From the NCBI GenBank assembly GCA_902779915.1, contig CACZDM010000008.1, positions 1 through 35,243 on the forward strand: DNA of 35,243 nucleotides, in the 5' to 3' direction. The stretch comes from Oscillospiraceae bacterium (GTDB lineage Bacteria > Bacillota > Clostridia > Oscillospirales > Ruminococcaceae). The translations under genes were made by a program, and so were the position numbers. The notes under the pieces are model-generated. The model saw only the letters and a program-made list of their open reading frames with translations. It had not been told where the DNA came from and made no database searches. Of this stretch, positions 24,373 through 34,746 are shown piece after piece; the first letter of the stretch is position 1; each line of letters starts with the position of its first letter.

Positions 24373-26433
24373 ATGAAAATTCAAAAAAAATTTATTGTTA
24401 AAGTTCTTTCTGCTTTATGTGCAGCTGGTGCGATATTAGCAACGACGATGCAGCCTATAGTTAGCGCAAATCCTCCAAAAAAGTTATTGGGGAGAAAAAC
24501 TAAACTCCAAAAAGAAAATGAAACTCCGGAGAAACAACAAATTAAAGATTTAATAGGCGAGCTGAAAAACACACATAAAATAAAAAATATTACAGAAAAA
24601 TCACAAAAGATTGAACAAACACTAACAACATTATATGAAATGCACGAATTTTACAAAATGGAGCCTAAAATCGCAAAAGCTGTTGCGTGGGCGATTAGAA
24701 AAAATTGCTTTAACCAACTGATTGACAGCGATGGCTATGAAACAGATGAAAATATATTTAAACATTTTAATCCTATGAGTATAAAACTTAAAGATATATT
24801 AGACAGATGTGTAAATAACAAAAAAGCTCAAAAATTCGTCGCCAAAGCGATTAAAAATTGGATCCGTCAGATTGATATTAATTCGAAAACATATGACGAA
24901 AAAGTTACTGATAGGTTGGAGTTTGAAATTTATAAAGATTCTGAAAAAGCTGACTTCAGATTCAAAAATATTCCGTATATGGTGGATTTTGAATCTGGAA
25001 AAATTATGGATGACTTTTTGGATTTGAAGATCGAGGAACTTTCATGTGATCTAAATTTAATATATCGAAAAATTTCGGATGATTTGGAGCTTGAGCTGAG
25101 AAAAATTTTGACAAAGTGTTTAAAAAACCACGATGCTAAAAAGTTTGTTGCGCAAGTTGCGGCTGATCTGGCCTGCGTGAGCCTTGTTGGGTGCACATGC
25201 AGTTTGAGCGAGCAAAAATCGGTTTTGTCTGACAAAAGCCACCAAGAAAATAAAAATTCTGATATGCCAATTTTGGTTTTGAGCATTGATCAAAAAAAAT
25301 GTGATGTTGATGATAAAAGCGAGATAGAGTTAGTTAATATATTGACTGAGTGTTTGGATAATGGTGAGGCTCGAAAATATATCGCGCAAGCAATAGAAAC
25401 ATTGATTACATTAAGATATTTTGATTATGCAAATATTAATCCCCAAACAAAGCTTAAAACAAAGCAAAAAATTCAAAATATATTAAAAACATGCGCAAAC
25501 AGTCATGACGCAAAGCGAGTCGTTGCTTCGGCAATTGGCAAAATAGCTGATTCAAACTATATTTATGATTCCACCGAGAATGATATTGATGAAATGATTA
25601 ATTTATTATCTAAATGTTTGAATAATGATGATGCATTAGAAAAAATTTCGATTTGTGTTTATAATCTTGCCTTCATATTAACCACAATTTACGCCAGTGA
25701 TATTTATGATCAAAATAATGATGTGTGTTATGAAAATGAGGATATTTATGAAAATAATCTTTTAAAAAGAGACGATTACGATGAAATAATTAGCGAAATT
25801 AGTTATAATTATGAAAATTATCAATCCAAAATAGACGATGACTATGAAAGAATTAGCGAAATTAGCTATAATTATGAAGACTATCAATCCAAAATAGACA
25901 ATATGGAAATGAATAATTTGGTCAATAATCTCAATATATTATCTAATACTAATGTTTTTAACCAACCATCCAATAATATTTCAAATCCGAACGAAAATAA
26001 TCAAATTCGCAACAGCGCAGTGGAAAATATTCGATATGATTTGAATAAAGACGTCGCTGCAAATAATATATCTGGCCTATTTAATTTATTATACACATGC
26101 ATAAACAACAGTTGCCACACCGGGCTCTTGGGAGCAAAATCTATGCAGCAATTACTACACATCAAAAGTTTTCAAGATATTGTTAAAAATGATGGAGAAA
26201 TCAAAGAAAAAGTTGTTAAATCTTTATCAAGGTGTTGGAGTCTACACACACCAGAAGAACCCACTCAAGACACCATCCAAGACATAATTAATCAATATAG
26301 CGAAAAATTGCTTAATGAAGTTGATATAAAAACAATAAAAACCGACAAAAAAATCGAATCGAAGCCAAAAACAAAAAAACAACCTCTTGAAGGCCACACA
26401 AATAGCGACAATGAAAATAACGAAAAAGAATAG
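24373..26433 (+). CDS. Secreted alpha-solenoid-like repeat protein (686 aa)
   Basis: The start is the ATG at 24373, with SD AAGGAG 6 bases upstream; it opens 9 bases after the broken gene ends. A Sec signal peptide covers about 1-32 (core ending PIVSA). The mature part holds at least five copies of a helical unit of about 26 residues, e.g. LKDILDRCVNNKKAQKFVAK (140), LRKILTKCLKNHDAKKFVAQ (242), LVNILTECLDNGEARKYIAQ (320), IQNILKTCANSHDAKRVVAS (367), MINLLSKCLNNDDALEKI (408), plus degenerate ones near 90 and 600. Consensus I-L-x-x-C-x-N-x-x-x-A-x-x-x-V-A resembles ARM/HEAT-type protein-binding solenoids. A 63-bp tandem duplication (25789 and 25852) encodes two copies of ISEISYNYE-YQSKID. The tail is hydrophilic and no anchor is seen. 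A secreted scaffold or effector is possible; no enzyme motif recognised. Confidence 0.8.
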   Translation: MKIQKKFIVKVLSALCAAGAILATTMQPIVSANPPKKLLGRKTKLQKENETPEKQQIKDLIGELKNTHKIKNITEKSQKIEQTLTTLYEMHEFYKMEPKIAKAVAWAIRKNCFNQLIDSDGYETDENIFKHFNPMSIKLKDILDRCVNNKKAQKFVAKAIKNWIRQIDINSKTYDEKVTDRLEFEIYKDSEKADFRFKNIPYMVDFESGKIMDDFLDLKIEELSCDLNLIYRKISDDLELELRKILTKCLKNHDAKKFVAQVAADLACVSLVGCTCSLSEQKSVLSDKSHQENKNSDMPILVLSIDQKKCDVDDKSEIELVNILTECLDNGEARKYIAQAIETLITLRYFDYANINPQTKLKTKQKIQNILKTCANSHDAKRVVASAIGKIADSNYIYDSTENDIDEMINLLSKCLNNDDALEKISICVYNLAFILTTIYASDIYDQNNDVCYENEDIYENNLLKRDDYDEIISEISYNYENYQSKIDDDYERISEISYNYEDYQSKIDNMEMNNLVNNLNILSNTNVFNQPSNNISNPNENNQIRNSAVENIRYDLNKDVAANNISGLFNLLYTCINNSCHTGLLGAKSMQQLLHIKSFQDIVKNDGEIKEKVVKSLSRCWSLHTPEEPTQDTIQDIINQYSEKLLNEVDIKTIKTDKKIESKPKTKKQPLEGHTNSDNENNEKE

Positions 26434-26461
26434 ATAGTTTTATATACCACATACAAAACCA

Positions 26462-26495
26462 AAAGCTTGCTGACTTCGCCGACACAGCAGGCTTT
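26462..26495. terminator. Bidirectional terminator between the solenoid gene and tRNA-Pro
   Basis: An 11-bp stem AAAGCTTGCTG (26462-26472) with CAGCAGGCTTT (26485-26495), with one wobble. The minus side continues into a T-rich run (TTTTGGTTTTG) and would end the tRNA transcript. Confidence 0.7.
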
Positions 26496-26528
26496 CTATT
26501 TGCAGCAAGCAGCGCAGCAAATTTATAA

Positions 26529-26605
26529 TGGTCGGGGCGACAGGACTTGAACCTGCGGCATCTTGGTCCCAAACCAAGCACTCTACCAAACTGAGCTACG
26601 CCCCG
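26529..26605 (-). tRNA. tRNA-Pro (anticodon UGG)
   Basis: A full cloverleaf of 77 bases including the encoded CCA. Acceptor CGGGGCG pairs with CGCCCCG. The D-arm is GCTC-AGTTTGGTA-GAGT. The anticodon stem CTTGG/CCAAG encloses the loop TTTGGGA with anticodon TGG (26569-26571). The T-arm contains GGTTCAAGTCC. It is a single gene with its own promoter. Confidence 0.97.
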
Positions 26606-26626
26606 AAGCAAACACATACTATTTGA

Positions 26627-26655
26627 ATTTTATCATGAACTTTTCAAAATGTCAA
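26627..26655 (-). promoter_or_regulatory. tRNA-Pro promoter
   Basis: Minus-strand TTGACA (26650-26655), a 17-base spacer and TAAAAT (26627-26632), with long A/T tracts upstream, as expected for a stable-RNA promoter. Confidence 0.85.
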
Positions 26656-26741
26656 GCATTTTATTAAAAAAAACAAAAATTTTTATGTGGACTTGTCAAG
26701 GACGCTGGTATTGCGTTTTTTAAACCAAAAATCGGGTGTGG

Positions 26742-27180
26742 ACCATATTTGTCCCCTTAATCCTTCTTCTTGAAAACATCAATAATTCAATTAAAAAAAC
26801 CAACATATTGCAAGCTATCCTCAAAAGCGTTCCCCAAAACCATGCTAAAACAACCTTAAGCGCCGCCTGCAAACCATAAACCATGCAATTCAACCTGATT
26901 TAAAGGGCCCGCTCTTTCGAAAAATCCTTAACAATCCAAGGTTAAAAGGAGTGACCGCCTCCCCTTTTTTAGGACGCAAACCTACCGCTTGTTGAGGAAA
27001 TTTCCAGAGTCGTTTGCGGCTTAAATAAGATTTAATATTACAGTTGATTGTGAGCTGGCGGCGTTTCCTGATTTTTATATCGTTTTTTTTAACGCGATCA
27101 AGGATATTGGGGGTTGTTGGGTTTTTAATAAAAGAGTTAAATATTTTAAATAGAGGCTTGCCAAGAGACAAATATAATCC
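26742..27180. repeat. Dispersed palindromic repeat, copy C (complete inverted pair)
   Basis: Both outer ends carry the ATATTTGTC motif in opposite orientation (26742-26755 and 27165-27180). The left core begins GCGCCGCCTGC (from 26860) and contains ACCATAAACCATGCA, shared with the right arm of copy A. The right core (26982-27063), read on the minus strand, begins CGCCGCCAGCTCACAA, contains CAACTGTAATATTAAA and ends CAACAAGCGGTAG. It fills most of the 750-base gap between the tRNA and the next gene; short open frames inside have no SD. Confidence 0.75.
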
Positions 27181-27353
27181 AATCAAAAAATGTGATTCGC
27201 GGTTTTTGCGGCCACGCTTGATATAAACCACCCTAGATATATTTCAAATCCACAAATTTTGTAAATATTTCATACTTTGGACTGTTGTTTTTTAAACTGT
27301 GATGTGATATAATTAAGTGTAGAAGTTGAGTATTTTCTTGGGGGGTTTGAGAA

Positions 27354-28160
27354 ATGATAAAGATGATTGCAACTGATATGGACGGAACTTTGCTTAATTC
27401 CAAAAAGCAATTGACTGAAAAATCTATAAAAACAATCCTCGCTTTGAAAAATATGGGCATTCATTTTGCAGTTGCAAGCGGTCGGCAATATAAGAATATA
27501 TATAATATTTTCAAAGAAAATAATTTGGAAAAGAATGTGAGCTTTATAGCTGAAAATGGAACAATTATTTTTGATAAGGGTGGATTAATTTCTGTTAGCG
27601 AGTTGGAATGTTCGGTTGTTCGGGCGGCGGTTGAACTCGCTCGAAAAACTCCCAACATATACCCTGTTTTGTGCGGAGTTAAGGCTGCATACATAGAAAA
27701 CAAAAACCTAAAATCAAACTTTGAAGTCTCAAATTATTTTGATGATGCGAAATTTTTGGCTGATGTTTTGCAATGCTTAGAATTTGATAAAATAACCAAA
27801 GTTTCTTTGCTTTGTCCCGCGTTTGACGCAGAAACCCTAACATATCCCATTTTTAAACGATTTGAGAAGGATGCTTCGGTTTTGCTTTCGGGGCCAAAAT
27901 GGGTTGATTTAATAGCTAAAGGCGCAAGCAAAGGAGCTGCTGTTGAGGTGATTGGAAAAATATATGGCGCGAGCTTTGACGAGAGGATGGCTTTTGGAAA
28001 CTATTTAAATGATGTCGATTTGCTCAAATCCTGCAGGTTTAGTTTTGCAGTCGAAAATGCACACACAGACCTAAAAAAAATAGCAGGAAAAATCTGCCCA
28101 TCAAACGACCAGGACGGGGTTTCAGAAACTTTGATTGAATGGTTTGATTTGAAAATATGA
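27354..28160 (+). CDS. Cof-type HAD-family hydrolase
   Basis: 268 residues, normal for the Cof/YidA class. Motif I is DMDGTLLNS (Asp8 nucleophile, Asp10); motif II is around VASGRQYKN; the Lys of motif III is probably within LIAKGASKG; motif IV reads AFGNYLNDVDLL, where the usual first Asp (GDxxND) is Asn. The class dephosphorylates sugar phosphates, FMN or PLP; the substrate cannot be told from sequence. A TATAAT near 27309 and an SD of six Gs directly upstream support the start. It stands alone, 58 bases before typA. Confidence 0.88.
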   Translation: MIKMIATDMDGTLLNSKKQLTEKSIKTILALKNMGIHFAVASGRQYKNIYNIFKENNLEKNVSFIAENGTIIFDKGGLISVSELECSVVRAAVELARKTPNIYPVLCGVKAAYIENKNLKSNFEVSNYFDDAKFLADVLQCLEFDKITKVSLLCPAFDAETLTYPIFKRFEKDASVLLSGPKWVDLIAKGASKGAAVEVIGKIYGASFDERMAFGNYLNDVDLLKSCRFSFAVENAHTDLKKIAGKICPSNDQDGVSETLIEWFDLKI

Positions 28161-28218
28161 TAATTAATTTAAATTTATATGAAAACGAAATGATATTACT
28201 GAATCAAGGAGAAAAATT

Positions 28219-30042
28219 ATGATTAGAGATGATCTTCGAAATATAGCGATTGTTGCCCATGTTGACCACGGGAAAACAACTTTGGTTGACCAGATGCTCA
28301 AGCAAACCGGGGCATATCGCGAGAATCAAGTCGCCCAGGAAAGGGTTATGGATTCAAATGCGCTTGAGCGTGAGAGGGGGATAACAATCCTTTCTAAAAA
28401 CACAGCTGTTACTTTTAAAAACACTAAAATCAACATCATAGACACTCCGGGGCATGCTGACTTCGGAGGGGAGGTTGAGCGTGTTTTAAAGATGGTTGAC
28501 GGGGTTATTTTGCTGGTTGATTCGGCGGAAGGCCCAATGCCCCAGACCAGATTTGTCACTCAAAAGGCGCTGGAATTGGGCCTAAAAATCATAGTTGTTG
28601 TCAATAAAATTGACAGGCCGGACGCAAGGCTTTCCGAAGTCCCCGACGAAGTTTTAGAGCTGCTTTTAGATTTGGACGCAAGCGAAGAGCAGCTTGAAGG
28701 CCCAGTTTTGTTCTGCTCTGGGAGAGACGGAACATGTTCAGATTCGCCTTCCAAAAAGGGAAAGGATCTAACTCCTTTGTTTGATGCAATTTTAAAAAAC
28801 ATAAAACCCCCTCAAGGCGATGAAAATGGAAAAACCCAGGTTTTGATTTCTTCAATAGACTATAATGACTATGTTGGCCGGATTGCAATCGGCAAGGTTG
28901 AGCGCGGAAAAATCAAGCAGGGGCAGGAAGTGACAGTTTGCGACTACACAAACAGCAAAGAGCCATATCGCGGAAAAGTTGTTAATCTATATGAAATCGG
29001 CGCATTCGATAAAATCCCGATCGGCGAGGCAAAAGTTGGAGACATCGTCTGCATATCTGGCATCCAAAAAGCAACCATTGGAGACACGTTTTGTGAGTCT
29101 TCTGAAGTTGACCCTTTGCCTTTTGTCCAAATTGGCGAGCCGACCGTTGAGATGACTTTTGCTGTTAATGACAGCCCGTTTGCAGGCAGAGAGGGAAAAT
29201 TTGTCACATCCCGTCAAATCCGCCAGAGGCTTGACAAAGAGCTTTTGAAAGACGTTTCGCTCAAAGTTTTTGAAACAGATTCAAGCGAAAAATTTAATGT
29301 TTGCGGGCGCGGAGAAATGCATCTGTCTATTTTAATTGAAACCATGAGGCGGGAGGGCTTTGAGCTTTCAGTTTCGACGCCACGCGCTTTGTTTAGGCAA
29401 ATAGATGGGCAAAAGTTTGAGCCCTTTGAGCGGCTTTCAATAGATGTTCCGGAAAAATTTTTGGGGTCTGTTATGGAGAAAATGGGCCTGCGAAAGGCTG
29501 AGATGCTTGAAATGAGCTCTCATGGAGATCGAGTTCGAATTGAGTTTTTGATCCCGTCGCGAGGTCTCTTTGGATATAGGAATGAATTTTTAACAGACAC
29601 CAAAGGCGAAGGAATAATGAGCTCTGTTTTTGATTCATATCAGCCGTTTAAAGGGGATGTTCCCAAACGTCCGACAGGTTCGCTTGTTTCTTTTGAAACT
29701 GGGGAAGCCGTGACATATGGACTATATAATGCCCAGGAACGAGGAACGCTTTTTATATCCCCCGGGACGCCTGTTTATGAAGGGATGGTTGTTGGATGTT
29801 CTCCGCGACAGGAAGATTTGGTTGTTAATGTGTGTAAAAAAAAGCATGTAACCAACATGAGAGCTTCGGGCTCGGATGATGCGCTAAGGCTGATTCCTCC
29901 AAGCAAGCTCAGCCTGGAAGCGGCGTTGGAGTTTTTGGCGCAGGACGAGCTTTTAGAGGTGACGCCAAAATCCTTGCGAATTCGAAAAGCAATCCTTTCA
30001 AATCAAATGCGTGCTAAAACAAATGCGAAAAACAAGGGGTGA
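28219..30042 (+). CDS. typA: GTP-binding protein TypA/BipA
   Basis: 607 residues, full length. G1 AHVDHGKTTLVDQ, G2 RERGITI, G3 DTPGHADFGGEVER and G4 VNKIDRPDAR are all intact. The C-terminal part has the TypA-specific order after the beta-barrel, with RGEMHLSILIETMRREGFEL and the C-terminal domain ending KSLRIRK. It is a ribosome-associated translational GTPase involved in 50S assembly and stress growth. SD CAAGGAG lies 7 bases before the ATG. Confidence 0.97.
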   Translation: MIRDDLRNIAIVAHVDHGKTTLVDQMLKQTGAYRENQVAQERVMDSNALERERGITILSKNTAVTFKNTKINIIDTPGHADFGGEVERVLKMVDGVILLVDSAEGPMPQTRFVTQKALELGLKIIVVVNKIDRPDARLSEVPDEVLELLLDLDASEEQLEGPVLFCSGRDGTCSDSPSKKGKDLTPLFDAILKNIKPPQGDENGKTQVLISSIDYNDYVGRIAIGKVERGKIKQGQEVTVCDYTNSKEPYRGKVVNLYEIGAFDKIPIGEAKVGDIVCISGIQKATIGDTFCESSEVDPLPFVQIGEPTVEMTFAVNDSPFAGREGKFVTSRQIRQRLDKELLKDVSLKVFETDSSEKFNVCGRGEMHLSILIETMRREGFELSVSTPRALFRQIDGQKFEPFERLSIDVPEKFLGSVMEKMGLRKAEMLEMSSHGDRVRIEFLIPSRGLFGYRNEFLTDTKGEGIMSSVFDSYQPFKGDVPKRPTGSLVSFETGEAVTYGLYNAQERGTLFISPGTPVYEGMVVGCSPRQEDLVVNVCKKKHVTNMRASGSDDALRLIPPSKLSLEAALEFLAQDELLEVTPKSLRIRKAILSNQMRAKTNAKNKG

Positions 30043-30046
30043 ATAA

Positions 30047-30781
30047 ATGGAAAATTGCGACTTTGCGACAACTGAAAAGGTTGGAGAGGGCTTGTTTGTC
30101 TGCGTCTCAAAGGCCCACAGGTTTGGAACAGATTCTGTTTTGCTGGCAAATTTTGCAAATGCAAAAAACAAAGATCTCGTTTGCGACCTGGGAACAGGCT
30201 GTGGAATAATTCCGATTTTGCTTCATAAATATTATAATCCTCGAAAAATATATGCGATAGATATTCAAAAATCCGCAGTTGAGCTCGCCAAACAATCAGT
30301 TAAAATTTCAGGGCTTGAAGATAAAATAACAGTCAAAAATTCAGACCTAAAATCAGCTTCAGATTTGCCAGAAAACTTTTTTGATTTGGTTGTCTGCAAC
30401 CCTCCATATAAAGCCCTGGGCAGCGGAGTTGCAAGCAAAACGCGAAATGATTTGATTGCGCGCCATGAATATTTATGCTGCATCCAAGACGTCTGCTTTG
30501 CAGCGAAACGCCTTTTAAAATTCGGGGGAAGGCTTTGCATGTGCCAACGGACCGAGCGCCTCCCAGACACAATATGCGCCATGAGAAAATTTAACATTGA
30601 GCCTAAACTAATTCGATTTTGCGCAAAAAACAAAGACAGTTCGCCGTGGATGTTTTTGATTGAAGGAAGAAAAGGCGGGGGGCGGTTTTTGAAGGTTTTG
30701 CCGATTCTTTCGATGTATGATCAAAATGGCGAATTTTCGGAAGAAGTTAAAAAAATTTATTCGGCTGGAGGAAAATTTTGA
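30047..30781 (+). CDS. tRNA1(Val) (adenine(37)-N6)-methyltransferase-like
   Basis: 244 residues. The SAM-binding loop is CDLGTGCGIIPILL and the N6-adenine catalytic motif is NPPYK. Length, motif order and the overlapping rsmI gene match the YabB/TrmN6 family of Firmicutes. It starts 4 bases after the typA stop and its stop overlaps the TTG start of rsmI, so the three may be cotranscribed. Confidence 0.88.
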   Translation: MENCDFATTEKVGEGLFVCVSKAHRFGTDSVLLANFANAKNKDLVCDLGTGCGIIPILLHKYYNPRKIYAIDIQKSAVELAKQSVKISGLEDKITVKNSDLKSASDLPENFFDLVVCNPPYKALGSGVASKTRNDLIARHEYLCCIQDVCFAAKRLLKFGGRLCMCQRTERLPDTICAMRKFNIEPKLIRFCAKNKDSSPWMFLIEGRKGGGRFLKVLPILSMYDQNGEFSEEVKKIYSAGGKF

Positions 30782-31620
30782 GCGGAACTTTATATATTGT
30801 TGGGACTCCGATTGGAAATTTAGGGGATTTTTCACAAAGAGCAAAAGAAGTTTTAGAAAGCGTTGATTTTATCGCAGCTGAAGACACTAGAGTCACGTTG
30901 AAACTTTTAAACAAATTCAGAATCAAAAAGCCGCTTATTAGCTACCACGAACACAGCAAATCGCAAAGACTTGGGCAAATTGTTTCAAGGCTTTTGGAAG
31001 GCCAGAGCGCAGCAATCGTTTCGGACGCGGGGATGCCGTGCATATCAGACCCAGGAGAAAAACTGGTCAAAATGTGTGTTGAAAATAACATAGAGATGAC
31101 GGTTGTTCCGGGGCCGACTGCTTTGATTTCAGCGCTTTGTTTGAGCGGGCTTGAAACCTTTCGGTTTGCTTTTTATGGATTTTTGTCAACAAACCGCAAA
31201 AGCAGGCTTAAAACGCTTTTGGAGCTTCAAAATTTGCAGCTGACTTTGATTTTTTATGAAGCGCCGCATAAATTAATTTCAACTCTCAAAGATCTTTTAA
31301 ATGTTTTGGGAGACAGAAAAATTGCAATAGTTAAAGAATTAACCAAAATTCATGAAAATGTTCAGAGAGCAACCATTTCCAGCGCAATAGATTTTTTTGA
31401 GAAATCTTCGGTAAATCCCAAGGGCGAATATGTTTTAATTGTTGAAGGCGCCCAAACAGCCAAAGATTCAGAAGCTCCCGCAACTTTAGACGAGGCTTTG
31501 GATCTTGCTCGGGCTTTGGTGAAACAAGGTTTGCGTCCTGTCGATGCTGCAAAACAAGCCGCCAAAATAACAAATAACAAAAAACGCCAAGTTTATAATT
31601 TGTTACTAAATGAAAAATAG
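30778..31620 (+). CDS. rsmI: 16S rRNA (cytidine(1402)-2'-O)-methyltransferase
   Basis: 280 residues. Family signatures are all present: IVGTPIGNLGDFSQRA at the N-terminus, AAEDTRVTLKLL, SDAGMPCISDPG, VVPGPTALISAL and FYEAPHKLISTL. It methylates the ribose of C1402 in the 30S decoding centre. The TTG start overlaps the stop of the upstream methyltransferase gene (TTGA), indicating coupling. It ends 21 bases from the convergent hemW. Confidence 0.95.
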   Translation: MSGTLYIVGTPIGNLGDFSQRAKEVLESVDFIAAEDTRVTLKLLNKFRIKKPLISYHEHSKSQRLGQIVSRLLEGQSAAIVSDAGMPCISDPGEKLVKMCVENNIEMTVVPGPTALISALCLSGLETFRFAFYGFLSTNRKSRLKTLLELQNLQLTLIFYEAPHKLISTLKDLLNVLGDRKIAIVKELTKIHENVQRATISSAIDFFEKSSVNPKGEYVLIVEGAQTAKDSEAPATLDEALDLARALVKQGLRPVDAAKQAAKITNNKKRQVYNLLLNEK

Positions 31621-31641
31621 TCTAACAAAATCTAAAATTTT

Positions 31642-32736
31642 CTAGTGAATATTATCACACAAATTGAGCAGTATTGCATTTTGAACCAACATTCCCCTTG
31701 GAGTCAGGCAAAACCGACCGCCACAAAGCTTTACATATCCCACGTCTTGAAGTTTTTTTGCTTTAGCTTCAAAAACTTTATCCCAAAATCCCTTGCGTTT
31801 TAGATCCAAAAGCCCAACCCCGCGAGCCAGCCGCAGCCCCAGCATCAGCCACTCAAAGTTTGGATTCAAAACCTCCTCGTGTCTAACATACATAACGTCA
31901 CTAATATATTTTCCAAAGTTTGGCTCATGAAAAAATCTTTTGCCGTCCAAAAAGGAGTGCGCGCCGGGACCGAATCCAATATATTCTTCTCTGGTCCAAT
32001 ATTTTAGATTGTGTTTGGATTGTTTGAATTTTTTTGAAAAATTTGAAATTTCATATTGCTTGAATCCCATTTTTTTGAGGCGTTCGATGGCGGCGAGGTA
32101 TATTGTTGCGACGTCGTCTTCGCTTGCAAGATTTGAAGGGGGATTTTGGCCAAACGGGGTCTCGGGCTCGATTTTCAGCTGATATATCGAGCAGTGGTCT
32201 ATGTCTAGCTTTTCAACAAATTCCAAAGTTTCAAGCATGGTTTCAACCGTTTGCCCGGGCGCGCCGATGATGATGTCAACGGATATGTTTTCAAATCCTT
32301 CGCTCTTTGCGATCCTAACGGCATTTTCAACATCACGCAAATTGTGTTTTCTGCCAAGAGCTTTAAGCTCAGCGATTGACCCCGACTGAGCTCCAATTGA
32401 AAGCCGATTAACCCCCGCTTTTTTTAATTCAAAAAGCTTTTTTTTGGAAAGAGTTTTTGGGTTTGCTTCAATTGTTATTTCGTCATCGCAGCCAAGGCCA
32501 AAATAGCAAGTTGCATATTTTATAATTTTGTTAATTTTATCCGACTCAAGCAAGGTTGGAGTCCCGCCGCCGAGGTATAGGGTGTTGGCGCGTTTTTTTC
32601 CCCCTCGCTTTCGAATTTCAGCTAAAATTGCGCTAAAATAGACGTCTTTTTGCTTTTTGTTTGCCCTAAACGAATAGAAATTGCAGTATGGACATTTTTC
32701 GATGCAAAAAGGAACGTGAATATATAGTCCGATCAT
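31642..32736 (-). CDS. hemW: Radical SAM protein HemW (coproporphyrinogen oxidase-like)
   Basis: 364 residues. The radical-SAM cluster site is C11-x3-C15-x2-C18 (CIEKCPYC), preceded by YIHVPF, then [22 protein letters not shown] and the HemN-family tail. It is in the HemW (YggW) branch, which inserts haem or has a related chaperone role rather than oxidising coproporphyrinogen; the extra cysteine typical of HemN is absent (CPYCNF). Its start overlaps the lepA stop (ATGA), the lepA-hemW order known from other Firmicutes. Confidence 0.92.
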   Translation of the reverse strand: MIGLYIHVPFCIEKCPYCNFYSFRANKKQKDVYFSAILAEIRKRGGKKRANTLYLGGGTPTLLESDKINKIIKYATCYFGLGCDDEITIEANPKTLSKKKLFELKKAGVNRLSIGAQSGSIAELKALGRKHNLRDVENAVRIAKSEGFENISVDIIIGAPGQTVETMLETLEFVEKLDIDHCSIYQLKIEPETPFGQNPPSNLASEDDVATIYLAAIERLKKMGFKQYEISNFSKKFKQSKHNLKYWTREEYIGFGPGAHSFLDGKRFFHEPNFGKYISDVMYVRHEEVLNPNFEWLMLGLRLARGVGLLDLKRKGFWDKVFEAKAKKLQDVGYVKLCGGRFCLTPRGMLVQNAILLNLCDNIH

Positions 32737-34538
32737 TCGTCCAGCTTCAAAACGGCCATGAAAGCTTCTTGGGGAACTTCAATTGAGCCAAGCTGCCGCA
32801 TTCTTTTTTTGCCCTCTTTTTGCTTTTCAAGAAGCTTTTTCTTTCGAGATATGTCCCCGCCATAGCACTTTGCAAGGACGTCCTTTCTCATCGCCCGAAC
32901 AGTTTCTCTCGCAATGATTTTTCCGCCAACTGCCGCCTGAATCGGAACTTCAAAAAGCTGGCGAGGAATGTTTTCTTTTAATTTTTCAGCTATTTTCCTC
33001 CCCCTTGAATACGCGCTGTCTGCGTGGACAATAAACGAAAGCGCATCAACAACCTCCCCATTTAGCATAATATCCAGCTTAACAAGCTTTGCCTCGGCAT
33101 ATCCAGCCATCTCATAGTCCAAAGACGCATACCCTTTGGTTTTTGATTTTAAAACGTCAAAAAAGTCATAAACTATCTCCCCAAGCGGCAAAATATATGA
33201 TAATTCTGCTCTGGTTTGTTCAATATATTTCATATCTTTGAAAATTCCTCGCCTTTGTTGACAAAGTTCCATTATATTTCCGACAAACTCAGTTGGCACC
33301 AGAATTGTCGCCCGAACTATTGGCTCCTGCGCTTTTAAAATTTTATCATTTTTGGGATAGTTAGTTGGATTATCTATCATTCTGACGGTTTTATCAGTCA
33401 TGGTTATTTTATATACAACTGATGGCGCGGTTGTTATGATGTCGATATTATATTCTCGCTCAATTCGCTCTTGAACAATCTCCATGTGCAAAAGCCCCAA
33501 AAATCCGCATCGAAAGCCAAATCCGAGAGCCTTTGAAGTTTCAGGCTCAAAAATCAAGGACGCGTCATTTAGCTGCAACTTTTCAAGAGCCTCACGCAAA
33601 TCTCCATATCTTGCCCCATCCGTTGGATATATTCCGGAAAAAACCATGGGGCTGACCTGTCGATATCCTGGAAGCGGCTCTTTTGCGGGGTTTTGAGCCG
33701 AGGTTATGGTGTCTCCGACTTTGGTGTCGCCGATGTTTTTGATTGATGCAGTCACAAACCCAACGTCTCCAGCAAACAATCCTTCATTAGGAACAAGCTC
33801 TGTTGCGCCCATGCAACCCGTCGAAACAACAGTGAATTCAGCTCCCGTTGCCATCATGCGAATGTTATCGCCGGGTTTAATTGTTCCTTGCTTAATTCTA
33901 ACATAAACTATGACGCCTTTATATGAATCATATATAGAGTCGAAAATCAAAGCTTGAAGCGGTTTAGAGTCGAGTCCTGACGGGGCGGGAATGTCTGAAA
34001 CGATTTTTTCCAAAACATCATCAATTCCAAGCCCAGTTTTGGCCGAAATCAAAGGAGAATCTTGGGCTGGAATTCCGATTACGTCTTCTATTTCTTGGAT
34101 TGTCCTTTGCGGGTCTGCTGAAGGGAGGTCGATTTTGTTGATTATTGGGATGATTTCGAGATTATGTTCAATGGCAAGATATGTGTTGGCCAGGGTCTGC
34201 GCCTGGATTCCTTGGGACGCGTCAACAACCAGCAAAGCCCCTTCGCACGCAGCCAAAGACCTCGAAACTTCATAGTTAAAGTCAACATGTCCAGGCGTGT
34301 CTATGAGATTAAATTCATAGTCATTTTTGTCTTTTGCGTGATACACAAGCTTGACAGCACGGGCTTTAATGGTTATTCCGCGTTCGCGTTCAATGTCCAT
34401 GTTGTCGAGGAGTTGCTCTTCCATGTCTCTTTTTGCAACCGTTTCAGTCAGCTCCAAAATTCGGTCTGCAAGCGTCGACTTTCCATGATCTATGTGTGCG
34501 ATAATGCAAAAATTTCGAATAAACTTTTTATTGTTCAA
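32733..34538 (-). CDS. lepA: Elongation factor 4 (LepA)
   Basis: About 601 residues from the TTG at 34538, chosen because GGGAGG lies about 9 bases upstream; the frame is open further up to 34556 but that would include the SD. G1 [40 protein letters not shown] and [10 protein letters not shown] are intact, followed by EF-G-like domains and the LepA-specific C-terminal domain ending [12 protein letters not shown]. It is a ribosomal GTPase that acts on stalled or back-translocated ribosomes. hemW follows in the same operon. Confidence 0.97.
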   Translation of the reverse strand: MNNKKFIRNFCIIAHIDHGKSTLADRILELTETVAKRDMEEQLLDNMDIERERGITIKARAVKLVYHAKDKNDYEFNLIDTPGHVDFNYEVSRSLAACEGALLVVDASQGIQAQTLANTYLAIEHNLEIIPIINKIDLPSADPQRTIQEIEDVIGIPAQDSPLISAKTGLGIDDVLEKIVSDIPAPSGLDSKPLQALIFDSIYDSYKGVIVYVRIKQGTIKPGDNIRMMATGAEFTVVSTGCMGATELVPNEGLFAGDVGFVTASIKNIGDTKVGDTITSAQNPAKEPLPGYRQVSPMVFSGIYPTDGARYGDLREALEKLQLNDASLIFEPETSKALGFGFRCGFLGLLHMEIVQERIEREYNIDIITTAPSVVYKITMTDKTVRMIDNPTNYPKNDKILKAQEPIVRATILVPTEFVGNIMELCQQRRGIFKDMKYIEQTRAELSYILPLGEIVYDFFDVLKSKTKGYASLDYEMAGYAEAKLVKLDIMLNGEVVDALSFIVHADSAYSRGRKIAEKLKENIPRQLFEVPIQAAVGGKIIARETVRAMRKDVLAKCYGGDISRKKKLLEKQKEGKKRMRQLGSIEVPQEAFMAVLKLDE

Positions 34539-34615
34539 GGCTAAAATCCCTCCCAAAAGCGCTCTGAGCGTAAAAAAATCGATTATTTTCGGACAAAAAT
34601 CAAAATCTAACTTTA

Positions 34616-34644
34616 ATTATATCAGATACCGCAGCAATTATCAA
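34616..34644 (-). promoter_or_regulatory. lepA-hemW promoter
   Basis: TTGATA (34639-34644), a 17-base spacer and TATAAT (34616-34621) on the minus strand, about 75 bases before the lepA start. Confidence 0.75.
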
Positions 34645-34746
34645 GCTCACAGTTGCTTTTTATTTTATTATTTTTGTGGGTTTACAATCTATGAGTTTTT
34701 AAAATCAGCAAAAAGTTTCAAAAACCACAAATTATATAATGGGGTT

